A stretch of DNA of 64,000 bases, from NCBI RefSeq assembly GCF_021233055.1, contig NZ_CP089541.1:155294-219293 (forward strand), given 5' to 3'. Made by a program: the position numbers and the translations under genes. Each line of letters begins with the position of its first letter. The first letter of the stretch is position 1. Positions 46,736 through 55,652 of the stretch are shown here, piece by piece. The notes beneath the pieces are model-generated. The model worked only from the letters and a program-made list of their open reading frames with translations, ran no database searches and was not told where the DNA came from. The DNA is from Spirosoma oryzicola. GTDB taxonomy: Bacteria; Bacteroidota; Bacteroidia; Cytophagales; Spirosomataceae.

Positions 46736-47193
46736 TTACCTTGTTGATTGTCAAAAAGCGGGTTCATTTTCGTTTTCAACTTCACTGCAATTGTCCTAAG
46801 CCGTCGCAGTGAAATGTTTGTTGCCAATAAAGCCATTGCCTCATTTTTGGACAAATTTCTCTTCAGGCGTAGCGTCGATCTGGTCGCTACTTTCCGCTCT
46901 GCCATTCGGTTTACAATCGCTGTTTTGCCTTGACTGAACGGCTAACCTTTCTGTCCGCCCTCCCAGACTAGCCACATCTCGGATAGCCTAAAACCCGGCC
47001 TGCTCTGGCGAAAGTATATAAAATGCCAAACTCATCGATTTGTGGCTCGTAGAAACTTAACACTATGCGGCAACAAACGGTTAACCCGTCGCATAACGCA
47101 AAACTAGCCGTTCTAAATCAGGATAAGCTAGCCAATTACAAAAAAAGGCATACCAGTACATAAACTGGGCCGACCTCAACAAACAACATTAAA
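46736..47193. other. Intergenic region without a supported gene
   Basis: Short frames overlap on both strands between 46699 and 46933, but they run through the hairpin or lack any recognisable pattern. No promoter box was found for the SDR gene at 47194. Confidence 0.4.
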
Positions 47194-48201
47194 ATGAGTG
47201 AAGACAATCAGCTAAGTAGACGCCAGGCTATTCACGGAATAGGCACTGGATTGGCTACGGTTGTGGCAACGCCAGTGTTAGCCGCTTCTAATGTACCATC
47301 GACCGAGAATAACGAGCCAACCGCCCTCGAAAATCCAACGACAAAATATCCGAAACCACCCTTTCGAAGCCAGTCGCAAGCCTGGCCGGGTCTGGTCAGC
47401 AAGATGGAGCCGCGTCCCGATCATGGCGAAACCAGCTACAAGGGATCAGGTCGTTTGCAGGGTCGCAAAGCCTTTATTACCGGGGGCGACTCAGGTATGG
47501 GCCGTGCTGCGGCTATTGCTTATGCCCGTGAAGGAGCAGACGTCGCGATCAATTATTATCCCAGCGAAGAAGCAGATGCTCAGGAGGTTATAGCGCTCAT
47601 AAAAGCGGCTGGTCGTAAGGCGATTGCGATTCCCGGCGACTTGCGCGACGAAGCGTTCTGTAAGCGGCTGGTGGACGAAGCGGTTCGCGGTCTAGGTGGA
47701 CTCGACATCTTGGTTAGCAACGCGGCTCGTCAACAGGCTCGTGAATCGATCATGGACATTACCAGCGAAGATTTTGATGCGACAATGAAGACCAACATCT
47801 ACGCTCCGTTCTGGATCATCAAAGCAGCCCTACCCCACCTGAAACCCGGCTCAACAATTATCGGAACGACTTCTGAACAAGCCTACGATCCCTCCGCTGA
47901 TTTGTACGACTATGCACAGACAAAGGCTGCAACCATGAACTATGTCAAGTCGTTGGCTAAACAGCTTGGTCCAAAGGGCATCCGTGTCAACGGAGTGGCA
48001 CCGGGCCCTATCTGGACACCGTTGCAGGTGAGCGGTGGAGCGACCCAGGAAAAACTAACTAAGTTTGGTAGTGATACTGCTTTAGGCAGACCCGGCCAAC
48101 CGGTAGAACTGGCGTCCATCTATGTGCAGTTGGCCGCCAGTGATGGCAGTTTCGCCACGGGTAACATCTACGGTTCTGGTGGTGGGAAAGGCCAGCCTTA
48201 A
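47194..48201 (+). CDS. Exported short-chain dehydrogenase (YhdF/YghA type)
   Basis: The 335-residue protein has a Tat-type signal (LSRRQAIHGIGTGLATVVA, then PVLAAS) in front of a classical SDR. Before the Rossmann fold comes the long N-terminal motif of this subgroup, with WPGLVSKMEPRPDHGETSYK. The NAD(P) site is ITGGDSGMG (96-102), followed by the NAARQ loop, the catalytic Ser in GTTSEQAYD and Tyr/Lys in YDYAQTKAA. The closing VAPGPIWTPLQ is typical. Relatives reduce sugars or aldehydes and are often linked to stress. Tat export would fit transport of a folded, cofactor-loaded enzyme. Confidence 0.88.
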   Translation: MSEDNQLSRRQAIHGIGTGLATVVATPVLAASNVPSTENNEPTALENPTTKYPKPPFRSQSQAWPGLVSKMEPRPDHGETSYKGSGRLQGRKAFITGGDSGMGRAAAIAYAREGADVAINYYPSEEADAQEVIALIKAAGRKAIAIPGDLRDEAFCKRLVDEAVRGLGGLDILVSNAARQQARESIMDITSEDFDATMKTNIYAPFWIIKAALPHLKPGSTIIGTTSEQAYDPSADLYDYAQTKAATMNYVKSLAKQLGPKGIRVNGVAPGPIWTPLQVSGGATQEKLTKFGSDTALGRPGQPVELASIYVQLAASDGSFATGNIYGSGGGKGQP

Positions 48202-48312
48202 TGTAGAATTGTCAGCTATAGCGTCCTGGCAATACGTAGTCAGTTTACTACTGGAGAGATGAGGTGCATCGGTCTTTTTCTTGCTTTACTCTCTTATAAA
48301 CAGTGCGAAATA

Positions 48313-48365
48313 CGGGGCAGTCTTATTCACTTCTACAGACGGTATGGGTGAATAGGACTGCCCCG
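48313..48365 (+). terminator. Terminator hairpin after the SDR gene
   Basis: Eighteen-base arms (48313-48330 and 48348-48365, core CGGGGCAGTC) with one mismatch enclose a 17-base loop. TCTTT follows on the plus strand. Confidence 0.75.
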
Positions 48366-48533
48366 TCTTTCTAAATGACACGATCCATTTTGGCCTGTCA
48401 AACAACAGACGCAACATGTAATGCCGCTTGGCCAACACCTTGGTTTGCCGAGCGGTTATCAGTAAGTCGAGCATAATTTCCTGTTCAAACCCTCTACCAG
48501 CTATATTACGTAGGAAATAACGCTCATAAATTG

Positions 48534-48541
48534 TATTTTTG
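48534..48541 (+). promoter_or_regulatory. Promoter -7 box of the receiver protein gene
   Basis: TATTTTTG matches TAnnTTTG and places the transcription start near 48548, between an alternative upstream start codon and the ATG chosen at 48584. Confidence 0.55.
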
Positions 48542-48583
48542 ACTACCTGTTGGCCTTTACCCCTCAACGGGTGTCCAACTAGT

Positions 48584-49033
48584 ATGCACCGTTTTCCAAT
48601 CTTACTGCTTGAGGATGATCTTGCCATAGTAGATATTATTCAGCGCACGGCCAAAATCAGTTTTCCCCAAGCCAGTTTTATACGAGTCGACAGTTTTGAA
48701 GAAGCGGTCATTTACTTTTATAATTTGGAAGGATATGGACCCAAGCTTGTCCTGATTGACATAAATCTGGTTGGCTCAAAAACAGGTCTGGACTTTTTGG
48801 CTTTACTCAAAGAACATCCGATAGGACGACTTATTCCGGCTATTGTTCTTTCGGCCAGTCCTTCACTCCAGCACCGTCGGCAGGCTTACCAGTTAGGAGC
48901 TACCTCATTTTTCAGAAAACCGTTTTCTTTACAGGACTGGAAAAAGCTTTTTGAACTTATACAAGTGTACTGGTACCAGACAGTTAGTCTAGCGCCAACC
49001 TGGTACGAAAAGCACGTACGAGAGTCCAGATGA
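48584..49033 (+). CDS. Single-domain response regulator (CheY-like)
   Basis: From the ATG at 48584 (MHRFPILLLEDDLAIVD) the 149-residue protein is one receiver domain. It has the acidic pair EDD, the phosphorylated Asp in LVLIDINLVGSKTG, the Ser at the switch position in IVLSASPSLQHRR, and the conserved Lys-Pro in FFRKPFSLQDW. No output domain is attached, so it would pass the phosphate on or bind a partner. A multi-PAS histidine kinase is encoded 0.7 kb downstream on the other strand and could be the partner, although proximity is the only support. The promoter at 48534 suggests independent expression. Confidence 0.85.
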   Translation: MHRFPILLLEDDLAIVDIIQRTAKISFPQASFIRVDSFEEAVIYFYNLEGYGPKLVLIDINLVGSKTGLDFLALLKEHPIGRLIPAIVLSASPSLQHRRQAYQLGATSFFRKPFSLQDWKKLFELIQVYWYQTVSLAPTWYEKHVRESR

Positions 49034-49118
49034 GCAAGCCCGGCTTGAGCATTGTTGCTAAAGGCATCTTTACGTCAAAGCCCAATGAACGGATGAGCCA
49101 GTATTCACTAAAGCGTTT

Positions 49119-49700
49119 ATGAAAAAGGTAACTGTATTTTGCGGATCAAGTCCAGGCAATGACCCTCTCCTGATGGAATCAGCCTATCAACTTGGTCAGC
49201 AGTTAGCCGACCGCCGTATTGATCTCATCTACGGTGGCGCTAAAGTTGGACTGATGGGTGCAGTAGCCGACGGGGCTTTATCTAACGGAGGACGGGTTGT
49301 TGGTGTTTTACCTGATTTTCTGCGAACGAAAGAGATCGCCCACGAGGGACTTACGGAACTGATTCAGGTGGAATCGATGCACCAGCGCAAACTTAAAATG
49401 CACGAACTCTCCGACGGGGTGATTGCCCTGCCTGGTGGGTATGGTACATTGGAAGAGTATTTTGAAATGCTCACCTGGGGTCAGCTTGGCCTCCACAAAA
49501 AACCAATGGGTTTGCTGAATATCAATGGTTTTTATAACGGCTTACTTATGCTGGCGGATACGATGGTTTCGAGTGGACTTCTTAAGCCAGAAAACAGAAA
49601 AATGATGCTCGTGGCAGAAACCATTGACAGTTTGCTGGAGCAGATGCTAACCTACGAACCACCACTGGTTGGCAAGTGGATGACTCCTCAGAAAGTATAA
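49119..49700 (+). CDS. LOG-family nucleotide 5'-monophosphate phosphoribohydrolase
   Basis: The 193-residue protein is a complete LOG protein: TVFCGSSPGND, DLIYGGAKVGLMGAVADGA, ESMHQRKLKM and the signature PGGYGTLEE (105-113) with the catalytic Glu. LOG enzymes remove ribose phosphate from nucleotides. In plants this activates cytokinins; in bacteria the substrates are usually AMP or other nucleoside monophosphates. It is soluble and cytoplasmic. It follows the receiver gene by 85 bases and is closed by the hairpin at 49705. Confidence 0.9.
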   Translation: MKKVTVFCGSSPGNDPLLMESAYQLGQQLADRRIDLIYGGAKVGLMGAVADGALSNGGRVVGVLPDFLRTKEIAHEGLTELIQVESMHQRKLKMHELSDGVIALPGGYGTLEEYFEMLTWGQLGLHKKPMGLLNINGFYNGLLMLADTMVSSGLLKPENRKMMLVAETIDSLLEQMLTYEPPLVGKWMTPQKV

Positions 49701-49704
49701 AAAC

Positions 49705-49749
49705 AAGAGTGCTTTGATTGCCATACGATTAACTGAACAAAGCACTCTT
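49705..49749. terminator. Bidirectional terminator between LOG and kinase genes
   Basis: Perfect 12-base arms AAGAGTGCTTTG/CAAAGCACTCTT (49705-49716 and 49738-49749) lie between two convergent genes. Confidence 0.75.
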
Positions 49750-49758
49750 ATCGATTCC

Positions 49759-52269
49759 TCAAACGGGCAGATAAATAATAAACGTGGCCCCCTGACCGGG
49801 ATGACTAGTGGCTGTTATGGCCCCACCGTGGTTAGTAACCACTTTTTCGCAAATAGCCAGACCGATACCAGTACCTGAAAACTCACTTTTGCCGTGTAGC
49901 CGCTGAAATACTTGAAAAATTCGATCAAGGTATTTTTCGTCAAAACCTACGCCATTATCGGCAACCTCAATACGGTGGTAAGACGCTGCCATTCGACTTG
50001 GCTTTATACCACTGGGCAACTGATCAAAGGTCACCAAACCGGCTCGTACCTGAATATGCGGTGCAATGCCCGGTTTATGAAATTTCAAGGCGTTACTGAG
50101 CAGGTTCTGAAAGAGTTGCTCCAATTGCGAGCGATCACCCTCCACCGCTGGTAGTATATCTAGTTGCAGCACAGCTTTCGACTCAGCAATTACAAGTTCC
50201 AAGTCGGCTAATACGGTCTCCACAACTTCCGTCAATGAAACAGAGTCAACCGTATTTCGCTGGGTGGATAGACGCGAAAAGCTCAACAAATCCTTAATGA
50301 GCGTTGACATGCGGCTAGCAGCTGCCTGCATACGGTCCAGATACATGCTCCCCTCTCCCAGCTGATCACCCAGGTGGTTTTTGAGCAGATCGCCAAACTG
50401 CTGAATCTTGCGTAGTGGCTCCTGTAAATCGTGAGAGGCTACATAAGCAAACTGTTGAAGATTTTCGTTGGATCGGAACAGCAGCCCGTTCGACTCTTCT
50501 AATTCTTCGTTTATCGCTGCGTATTCTTCATTGGCTGAATACAGTTCTTCGTTCGTTGCTGCCAGCTCCTCGTTAGCGGCCGCTAACTCTTCTGTCCGTT
50601 CCTGCACCAACTGAGCCAGCGCAAACTGCTGCTGACGCTCGGCGGTAACATCCTGAGCTGTCCCGACGAGTTTATAGGCTTGTCCCTGCGTGTCGTATAA
50701 GACCCGGCCCTGGGCATGAATGATGCGAACGTCTCCCGTTTGATAGTTTATAAGCCGGTACTCTTCATCATAAACTCCTGATGAGCCAGGCTGAAGAGCC
50801 GTTTCTATAGCAGCTTCAATGCGAGGGCTATCTTCGGGGTGAATCGGATTAAACGAATCACTAACATCGATTTTGAGTCCATCGACACCAAACCAGGATT
50901 TGATACGGTCAGAGTAGGTGACGGTACCCGTAGCGATGTCCATTTCCCAGGTGCCCAATTGCGCTAGTTCAATCGCACCTCGTAGTCGGCTTTCGCTTTC
51001 CTCAACCGCCAACCGGGCCAGTACCTGCTCGGTTACTTCCGTAGCCGTGACCATCACGCCATAACGTTTCCCCTGTGCGTTGTGTAAAGCTTTGTAAACA
51101 TAATTGTAATAGCCAACATAAGGTTGGCCATAGCGAACCAGGTTAACCTTTTCTCCAGGGTTCCGGTACGTTTCTCCAGTAGCCAATACCCGTTTAAGCC
51201 GCTCCATAAGGGGCGTTACTACTAACTCGGGTACGGCTTCCAGGAGAGGCTTGCCAACAACAGATTCGTTCCTTCCTATCATGGTCAGCATGTTCTCGTT
51301 GATAGTGCGGATCGTCATATCCTCCCCTACGAAAACTATTTTTGCTACCGGCGAATTATAAAACACATTACGCGTGAATTGCTCGCTTTCGATCAATTGC
51401 TGACTGGCAAGAACCTGAGCCGTAACATCTACGGCCATCTCCATAATCGCGTATACGTCACCGTTGGCGTCACGAAGTGGTTTGTAAGTAAAGTCAAAAT
51501 AATACGTACCCAACACGCCATTCACCGCTAACCAAGCTGGACTCGCTTTTGCTTCGTACGTTTTACCCGTCTCGAATACTTCCGCCAAGGTAGCCAGGAA
51601 AGGCTGGCCCTGTAATTCAGGCACGGCTTCAGCAACGGGCTTCCCAAATACACTACGCCCTTTTCCCCAGAAGTTAAGCATGGGTTCATTTGCCACTTCA
51701 ATGCGCAGATCCCGCCCAACAAACAGACAAGTCGCCACGGGTGCTTCTTCGATCAGATTTCGAAAAACTGCTTCGTTTTTTTTAAGTGAAGTGGTGTCGT
51801 GAGCAATCAGAAGTACACCAGCAACCGCTCCAGCCTCGTCGTAGACCGGGCTGTAACTGGATGTACCGTAAATTGTGTCAGGTCCATTAGTGCAGAAAGT
51901 AGGAATTATTCCGTCATCAACCCGGATGGATTCTCCGTTTTGTACCCGATCAAGTAACGGTTTAACGAAAGACCAGTTATTGGCCCAGCTTTCCTGCCCA
52001 GACTGGCCTAATGCGGTTGAATACTTATCAGAATTGGTTAACAGAAGGCGGTAGGCGTCATTATAAAATTGAATTAGCTCCGGCCCCCACCAAAGAAACA
52101 TGGGAAATTCTGAATTAAGTAGAATCGTTACCGTCGTACGCAGACTTTGTGGCCAATGGTCGGGTGTATCGAGCACGGTTGCAGACCAATCAAAAGCCCG
52201 GATCAACGCCCCCATTTCGCCACCTCTTGCTAGAAAAGGATAGGTTCCCGGCAAAGAATCAGGCATCAT
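49759..52269 (-). CDS. Multi-PAS sensor histidine kinase
   Basis: The start is set at 52269 (MMPDSLPGTYPFLARGG): the -7 box TACCTTTG at 52320-52327 would start transcription near 52313, downstream of the frame's first ATG. The roughly 836-residue protein has no membrane segment. It opens with a PAS-like domain (GALIRAFDWSATVLDTPDHW, FLWWGPELIQFYNDAYR) and has three further PAS domains to about 540. A glutamate-rich coiled coil follows (EELAAANEELAATNEELYSA). The kinase has an H box ASHDLQEPLRK (His near 613), an N box NLLSNALKFHK and G boxes DNGVGFD and GTGIGLAICEK. It would sense cytoplasmic or diffusible signals; the ligand is unknown. No response regulator is fused or directly adjacent. 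Confidence 0.9.
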   Translation of the reverse strand: MMPDSLPGTYPFLARGGEMGALIRAFDWSATVLDTPDHWPQSLRTTVTILLNSEFPMFLWWGPELIQFYNDAYRLLLTNSDKYSTALGQSGQESWANNWSFVKPLLDRVQNGESIRVDDGIIPTFCTNGPDTIYGTSSYSPVYDEAGAVAGVLLIAHDTTSLKKNEAVFRNLIEEAPVATCLFVGRDLRIEVANEPMLNFWGKGRSVFGKPVAEAVPELQGQPFLATLAEVFETGKTYEAKASPAWLAVNGVLGTYYFDFTYKPLRDANGDVYAIMEMAVDVTAQVLASQQLIESEQFTRNVFYNSPVAKIVFVGEDMTIRTINENMLTMIGRNESVVGKPLLEAVPELVVTPLMERLKRVLATGETYRNPGEKVNLVRYGQPYVGYYNYVYKALHNAQGKRYGVMVTATEVTEQVLARLAVEESESRLRGAIELAQLGTWEMDIATGTVTYSDRIKSWFGVDGLKIDVSDSFNPIHPEDSPRIEAAIETALQPGSSGVYDEEYRLINYQTGDVRIIHAQGRVLYDTQGQAYKLVGTAQDVTAERQQQFALAQLVQERTEELAAANEELAATNEELYSANEEYAAINEELEESNGLLFRSNENLQQFAYVASHDLQEPLRKIQQFGDLLKNHLGDQLGEGSMYLDRMQAAASRMSTLIKDLLSFSRLSTQRNTVDSVSLTEVVETVLADLELVIAESKAVLQLDILPAVEGDRSQLEQLFQNLLSNALKFHKPGIAPHIQVRAGLVTFDQLPSGIKPSRMAASYHRIEVADNGVGFDEKYLDRIFQVFQRLHGKSEFSGTGIGLAICEKVVTNHGGAITATSHPGQGATFIIYLPV

Positions 52270-52319
52270 AAAAAGAAGTCGTAAGTCAAAATTGAACGTT
52301 ATTCTTCTACAAACTGCGG

Positions 52320-52327
52320 CAAAGGTA
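52320..52327 (-). promoter_or_regulatory. Promoter -7 box of the histidine kinase gene
   Basis: The minus strand reads TACCTTTG (TAnnTTTG), about 50 bases upstream of the chosen start. Confidence 0.55.
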
Positions 52328-52522
52328 ACCACAAGAACTGAGCCCTACCTATTGTGGCACAGATCTGACTACGAAATAGCCACCACTGCCCATTAGTTCC
52401 TGCCTTTGAAGAATAGTGCGGCTACGTCCTTGTTTCGCCAGTTTCATCCTTTGTAAAACCAGCTTTGTCGGCATCAGAACCCTGTTGATCAAAAAGGCTT
52501 TTCTCGTCTTTTTACCGGCCTT

Positions 52523-52530
52523 TACTTTTG
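52523..52530 (+). promoter_or_regulatory. Promoter -7 box of the DUF2306 gene
   Basis: TACTTTTG matches TAnnTTTG and lies 32 bases before the ATG at 52562. Confidence 0.55.
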
Positions 52531-52561
52531 ATTAACTAGCTATAATAATTCATTCTTGCTG

Positions 52562-53032
52562 ATGATTCACTCTACCTTAGGTCTTGTACACACTGCTTCA
52601 GCTTTGTTGGCTATGCTAATGGGAGCCATCGTAATTGTTAAGCCAAAAAGAGGCCTCTTTCATAAACGCATCGGCTATGCTTATGTAGCCAGTATGGTCG
52701 TGTTAAATATCACCGCTTTTCAAATTTATCACCTGTTTGGCCGATTTGGTCCGTTTCATGCGCTGGCTATAATAAGTCTGTTCTCACTAATGGCAGGAAT
52801 TGCCCCCGCCCTGTTGCGCCAGCGGGTAAAGAACTGGATGCACTGGCATTATTACTTCATGAACTGGTCAGTTGTCGGACTCTACGCTGCTTTTTGGGCC
52901 GAGTTACTTACCCGCACGCTACCAATGGGCCAGTTCTGGCCAGTGGTTATGATAGCCACCGGTGTTACAACGGGAATAGGCTCATATTTTATTCGTAAAC
53001 GAGCCACCTACTTATTACCACCGGCTAACTAA
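52562..53032 (+). CDS. DUF2306-like membrane protein
   Basis: The 156-residue protein (start MIHSTLGLVHTASALLAM; a TTG two codons upstream is less likely) has four to five membrane helices. It follows the DUF2306 pattern: a helix, then KPKRGLFHKRIGYAYVASMV with the HKRIGY loop, then RFGPFHALAIIS, then RQRVKNWMHWHYYFMNWSVV and a final helix with a basic tail. Several conserved histidines sit near membrane edges (FHKR, FHAL, MHWHYY). The function is unknown. It ends 48 bases before the convergent HAD gene, with no obvious hairpin in between. Confidence 0.78.
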   Translation: MIHSTLGLVHTASALLAMLMGAIVIVKPKRGLFHKRIGYAYVASMVVLNITAFQIYHLFGRFGPFHALAIISLFSLMAGIAPALLRQRVKNWMHWHYYFMNWSVVGLYAAFWAELLTRTLPMGQFWPVVMIATGVTTGIGSYFIRKRATYLLPPAN

Positions 53033-53080
53033 GCGTAAACCGATCAGCGTTATTTCCTACCGGTACTGAGCTACATCGTT

Positions 53081-53734
53081 TTATTGCTGACCGAAGCCAA
53101 TCGTATGACCGAGTACCGCCCGCGCTATATCATTCGGCGTGTGAAAAACGGAAATGGCAGGGAAGGTTTTGAGCACATCAGCGCGCGTATAACCCCAGGC
53201 CACGGCACCAAAAGCAGTAGCAGCTTCTTTAGCGGCTTCAATATCACGAATTTCGTCCCCTACGCAAAGTGTTTCATTCGGCGTAACGCCACTCAAGGAC
53301 ATCGCCTTCCTGAATTTGTGCTGCTTCCCAAAAAGCGACGTACCACATCCATAATACGTAATCAACGCTGCACTTTGCGGACCGAGAACCTTCCGAATAT
53401 TATCCTCGCTGTTTGAACTCACAACAGCCAGTCGAACGCCGGCATCCGCCAACTGCTGCAACAGGCTACGGATACCATCAAACAATTGAATCTGATCGAT
53501 GTCTCGGGCCATCAACCGAATAAATGATCGGGCAATAAGAGGAATTTTCCAGACAGGCAGGTTAGCGCGTTTCATCATCTGACGGGCATCAAGCCCACGC
53601 AACTGATCAACGTCATCGGGATTGATTGTCGGGAAATTATACGTTTCCGCCAGAACATTAACGGTCCGCAGGAAATACGGAAACGAATCGGCTAGCGTAC
53701 CGTCGAAATCGAAAATGACTAATTTATAATTCAT
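53081..53734 (-). CDS. HAD-superfamily phosphatase (phosphoglycolate phosphatase-like)
   Basis: The 217-residue protein has the HAD motifs in order: motif I DFDGTLADS (residues 9-17), a helical cap (about 20-90), motif II VVSSNSEDN, motif III in KFRKAMSL and motif IV CVGDEIRDIEAAKEA. It belongs to the Gph/PpaX-like branch that dephosphorylates small phosphoesters such as phosphoglycolate. The substrate is not readable. It is a single gene with a possible -7 box TATTTTTG at 53775-53782. Confidence 0.88.
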   Translation of the reverse strand: MNYKLVIFDFDGTLADSFPYFLRTVNVLAETYNFPTINPDDVDQLRGLDARQMMKRANLPVWKIPLIARSFIRLMARDIDQIQLFDGIRSLLQQLADAGVRLAVVSSNSEDNIRKVLGPQSAALITYYGCGTSLFGKQHKFRKAMSLSGVTPNETLCVGDEIRDIEAAKEAATAFGAVAWGYTRADVLKTFPAISVFHTPNDIARAVLGHTIGFGQQ

Positions 53735-53774
53735 GGTTGTGCGGACGAATCAGGCTATTTGGCCTGCCCCATGT

Positions 53775-53782
53775 CAAAAATA
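53775..53782 (-). promoter_or_regulatory. Possible promoter -7 box of the HAD gene
   Basis: The minus strand reads TATTTTTG, 41 bases upstream of the start at 53734. The stretch from here to 54166 contains no gene that I can support. Confidence 0.45.
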
Positions 53783-54166
53783 ACGAATAACAAACCAGTC
53801 TCCTCTATCGTGCTTACTCATCGGTACTGATATACACCCAATCTCTGCTTCCTTCGAGACAGCCACTCCTACCGCTATGGTAGTAACAGCAACCCTGTCA
53901 AAAAGTAAACTATATACTAGTTCTACGGCAGGACTTAACCAAACAAAAACGCTGATCGTTGGCGTAGTCCAGCACAACTAATGGCCGGGCAAACATCAAC
54001 AGTGCGTTTCGCGTAAGCGAACAAAACGAGCTCAAGAAGTCAAAAAGGCTGATTTAACCGATGCGATCTACGCGCCGTTCCCTTACTACTCGGTCATATT
54101 TAATTCGCATTGCTACCCTACCGCCGGAATGATTGTTTTCTTATCAAACAACAAGTTTAAATCACC

Positions 54167-54295
54167 ATGGAAAATCAACCGCAGGAAACGATGCTGGACC
54201 AAACAAACTACGACTCAAACGATTTTGACTCGGCTACCACGAACGACGAAGCAGCCTCTATTGAATCCGGAGTTGATGTATCGGAGGACGAGTAA
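54167..54295 (+). CDS. 42-residue acidic small protein
   Basis: ATG at 54167 to TAA at 54293-54295 encodes MENQPQETMLDQTNYDSNDF followed by an equally acidic second half that ends VDVSEDE. Thirteen residues are Asp or Glu and there is no Lys or Arg, so the product would be strongly negative and probably disordered. The composition is too biased to be chance noise from an untranslated region, and codon use looks normal. It lies 98 bases before a receiver-domain gene. No family is recognised; DNA mimicry or binding to a basic partner would be speculation. Confidence 0.45.
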   Translation: MENQPQETMLDQTNYDSNDFDSATTNDEAASIESGVDVSEDE

Positions 54296-54393
54296 TCTGA
54301 TACTCAGGTTCTGACTAGCGCTTTATGTAGTGTTTAAAAGCAGATTCAGCGGGTGCTGGTCTGCTTACAGCAAATACGTTCTCTATCAGTAGT

Positions 54394-54807
54394 ATGCGAA
54401 GCCAAGATAACGCTGTCGAGGCTCTTGTCATTTTCATTGCTAATGACCGGCCCGACGACCAGTATTTATACCGGCAGGCATTTGGTCAGGCTTGTCCTTC
54501 AGCGGTTCTTTATTTTTTCACACATAAAGCCGAATTGCTGGAAGCACTATCCAGCCAGGTGTACCCCGTGCCTTCTTTGTTGATCATGGATTGGGACATG
54601 GATCGCCACCAGGGGTACACAACCTTGGCTTTAGTAGCGGCTACACCTATCTGCTATACCATTCCGGTCATTATCCTGGCAAAACCGGATCAGCCCATTG
54701 ATGAGGACAGTTGCGAGAAACTGGGTTACGAGATAGTAATAACCAAAGAGATAATGTATACAAGATTAGTCGGTCAGCTTCAAGGTTTGGTTCGGGCTTT
54801 TGCCTAA
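54394..54807 (+). CDS. Degenerate receiver-domain protein
   Basis: The 137-residue protein keeps the receiver fold pattern: IANDRPDDQYLYRQAFGQA at the acidic pocket, LLIMDWDMDRHQGYTTLALV with the likely phosphorylated Asp, and VIILAKPDQPID after strand 4. The usual Lys-Pro pair after strand 5 is replaced by IVITKEIMY, where a Lys is present but not the Pro. The acidic pair at the N-terminus reads ND. Phosphorylation may be weak or absent. It is unlike the canonical receiver at 48584. No DNA-binding domain is attached. Confidence 0.7.
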   Translation: MRSQDNAVEALVIFIANDRPDDQYLYRQAFGQACPSAVLYFFTHKAELLEALSSQVYPVPSLLIMDWDMDRHQGYTTLALVAATPICYTIPVIILAKPDQPIDEDSCEKLGYEIVITKEIMYTRLVGQLQGLVRAFA

Positions 54808-54939
54808 ACTATTAGCGATCAGCACGAATATACCCTGGGTAAATGCACTAAATGCTGATGCCTTACCTACCTCAAAAAAACAGAATTTTACTCGGTAAAG
54901 CGTTAGGCTGATCCGTAAAGCGATAACCTATGGATTGTG

Positions 54940-54968
54940 TTGGGTTAACGCACTCAGCTATAATTTTG
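54940..54968 (+). promoter_or_regulatory. Promoter (-33 and -7) of the M15 peptidase gene
   Basis: TTG at 54940-54942 and TAATTTTG at 54961-54968 are separated by 18 bases, the expected Bacteroidota TTG/TAnnTTTG spacing. This is the most complete promoter seen in the window. Confidence 0.7.
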
Positions 54969-55026
54969 AGTTGATAACGTCAGGTTTTGTCTGTGAATAA
55001 GCTTTACGTTTAAACCAAGTTTCGCC

Positions 55027-55497
55027 ATGAACCGTAATCCTATTCTTGTACAACCTCCAGTACTGTACCCCGACTTTGGCCCTTATTTAACGTACGTAGA
55101 GGCTGTTAAATCTGCGACCGCTGTTCGAGCGGGCATCAATAATACCCCAACTCAGCAGCAGTACGCCAACATGGTATTGGTGTATCATCACATTCTTGTT
55201 CCGTTATTTGACCGCTTTGGTAAATTACCCATTCGTTCCTTCTTCCGTTGTCCGGCGCTCAATCGTGCGGAGGGTGGTTCAGCCACGTCGGCCCACTCGG
55301 CAGGATTGGCAGTCGATATTGATTGCGATTCCATGCGTACGGTAAACAACAGACAGGTATATGATTGGGCAAGGCAGCATCTTGACGCTGAACAGGTTAA
55401 ACTTCACCGAACCAAGGAATATCTCAATCCGGTCTGGGTACACATAGCCTACCGAAATCATGAAACCAATCAACTACTAACGACGAACAGGTTGTAG
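55027..55497 (+). CDS. Peptidase M15-type D-Ala-D-Ala carboxypeptidase-like protein
   Basis: The 156-residue protein is an M15_3-type metallopeptidase: SFFRCPALNRAEGGSATSAHSAG, with zinc ligands in HSAGLAVDID (His and Asp) and a third His in PVWVHIAY. Such domains cleave peptidoglycan cross-bridge peptides and are often found in phage lysis or cell-wall remodelling modules. No signal peptide is visible and no phage genes are near, so it is either a stray phage-type enzyme or a cytoplasmic/leaderless one. A clear promoter lies at 54940. Confidence 0.8.
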   Translation: MNRNPILVQPPVLYPDFGPYLTYVEAVKSATAVRAGINNTPTQQQYANMVLVYHHILVPLFDRFGKLPIRSFFRCPALNRAEGGSATSAHSAGLAVDIDCDSMRTVNNRQVYDWARQHLDAEQVKLHRTKEYLNPVWVHIAYRNHETNQLLTTNRL

Positions 55498-55652
55498 CAG
55501 CACCATCATTTGATTCGTTAGCGTGATACCAAACCTGATTCTGATCGCAGTTATGCTTACTTGCAAACGGGACCACTTCCTTACTTTAAAGTACCCTGAC
55601 AGTCATTTCCGGTCAATGACTGTTTTCGCAGAAGAACCGAGCACATACCTTC

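Noticed and set aside
46699..46933. Overlapping short frames on both strands after the NIF3-like gene
   Set aside because: One runs through a perfect hairpin and neither shows a domain pattern.
48286..48627. 113-codon minus-strand frame
   Set aside because: It covers the SDR terminator hairpin and the promoter and start of the receiver gene; it is best explained as a shadow.
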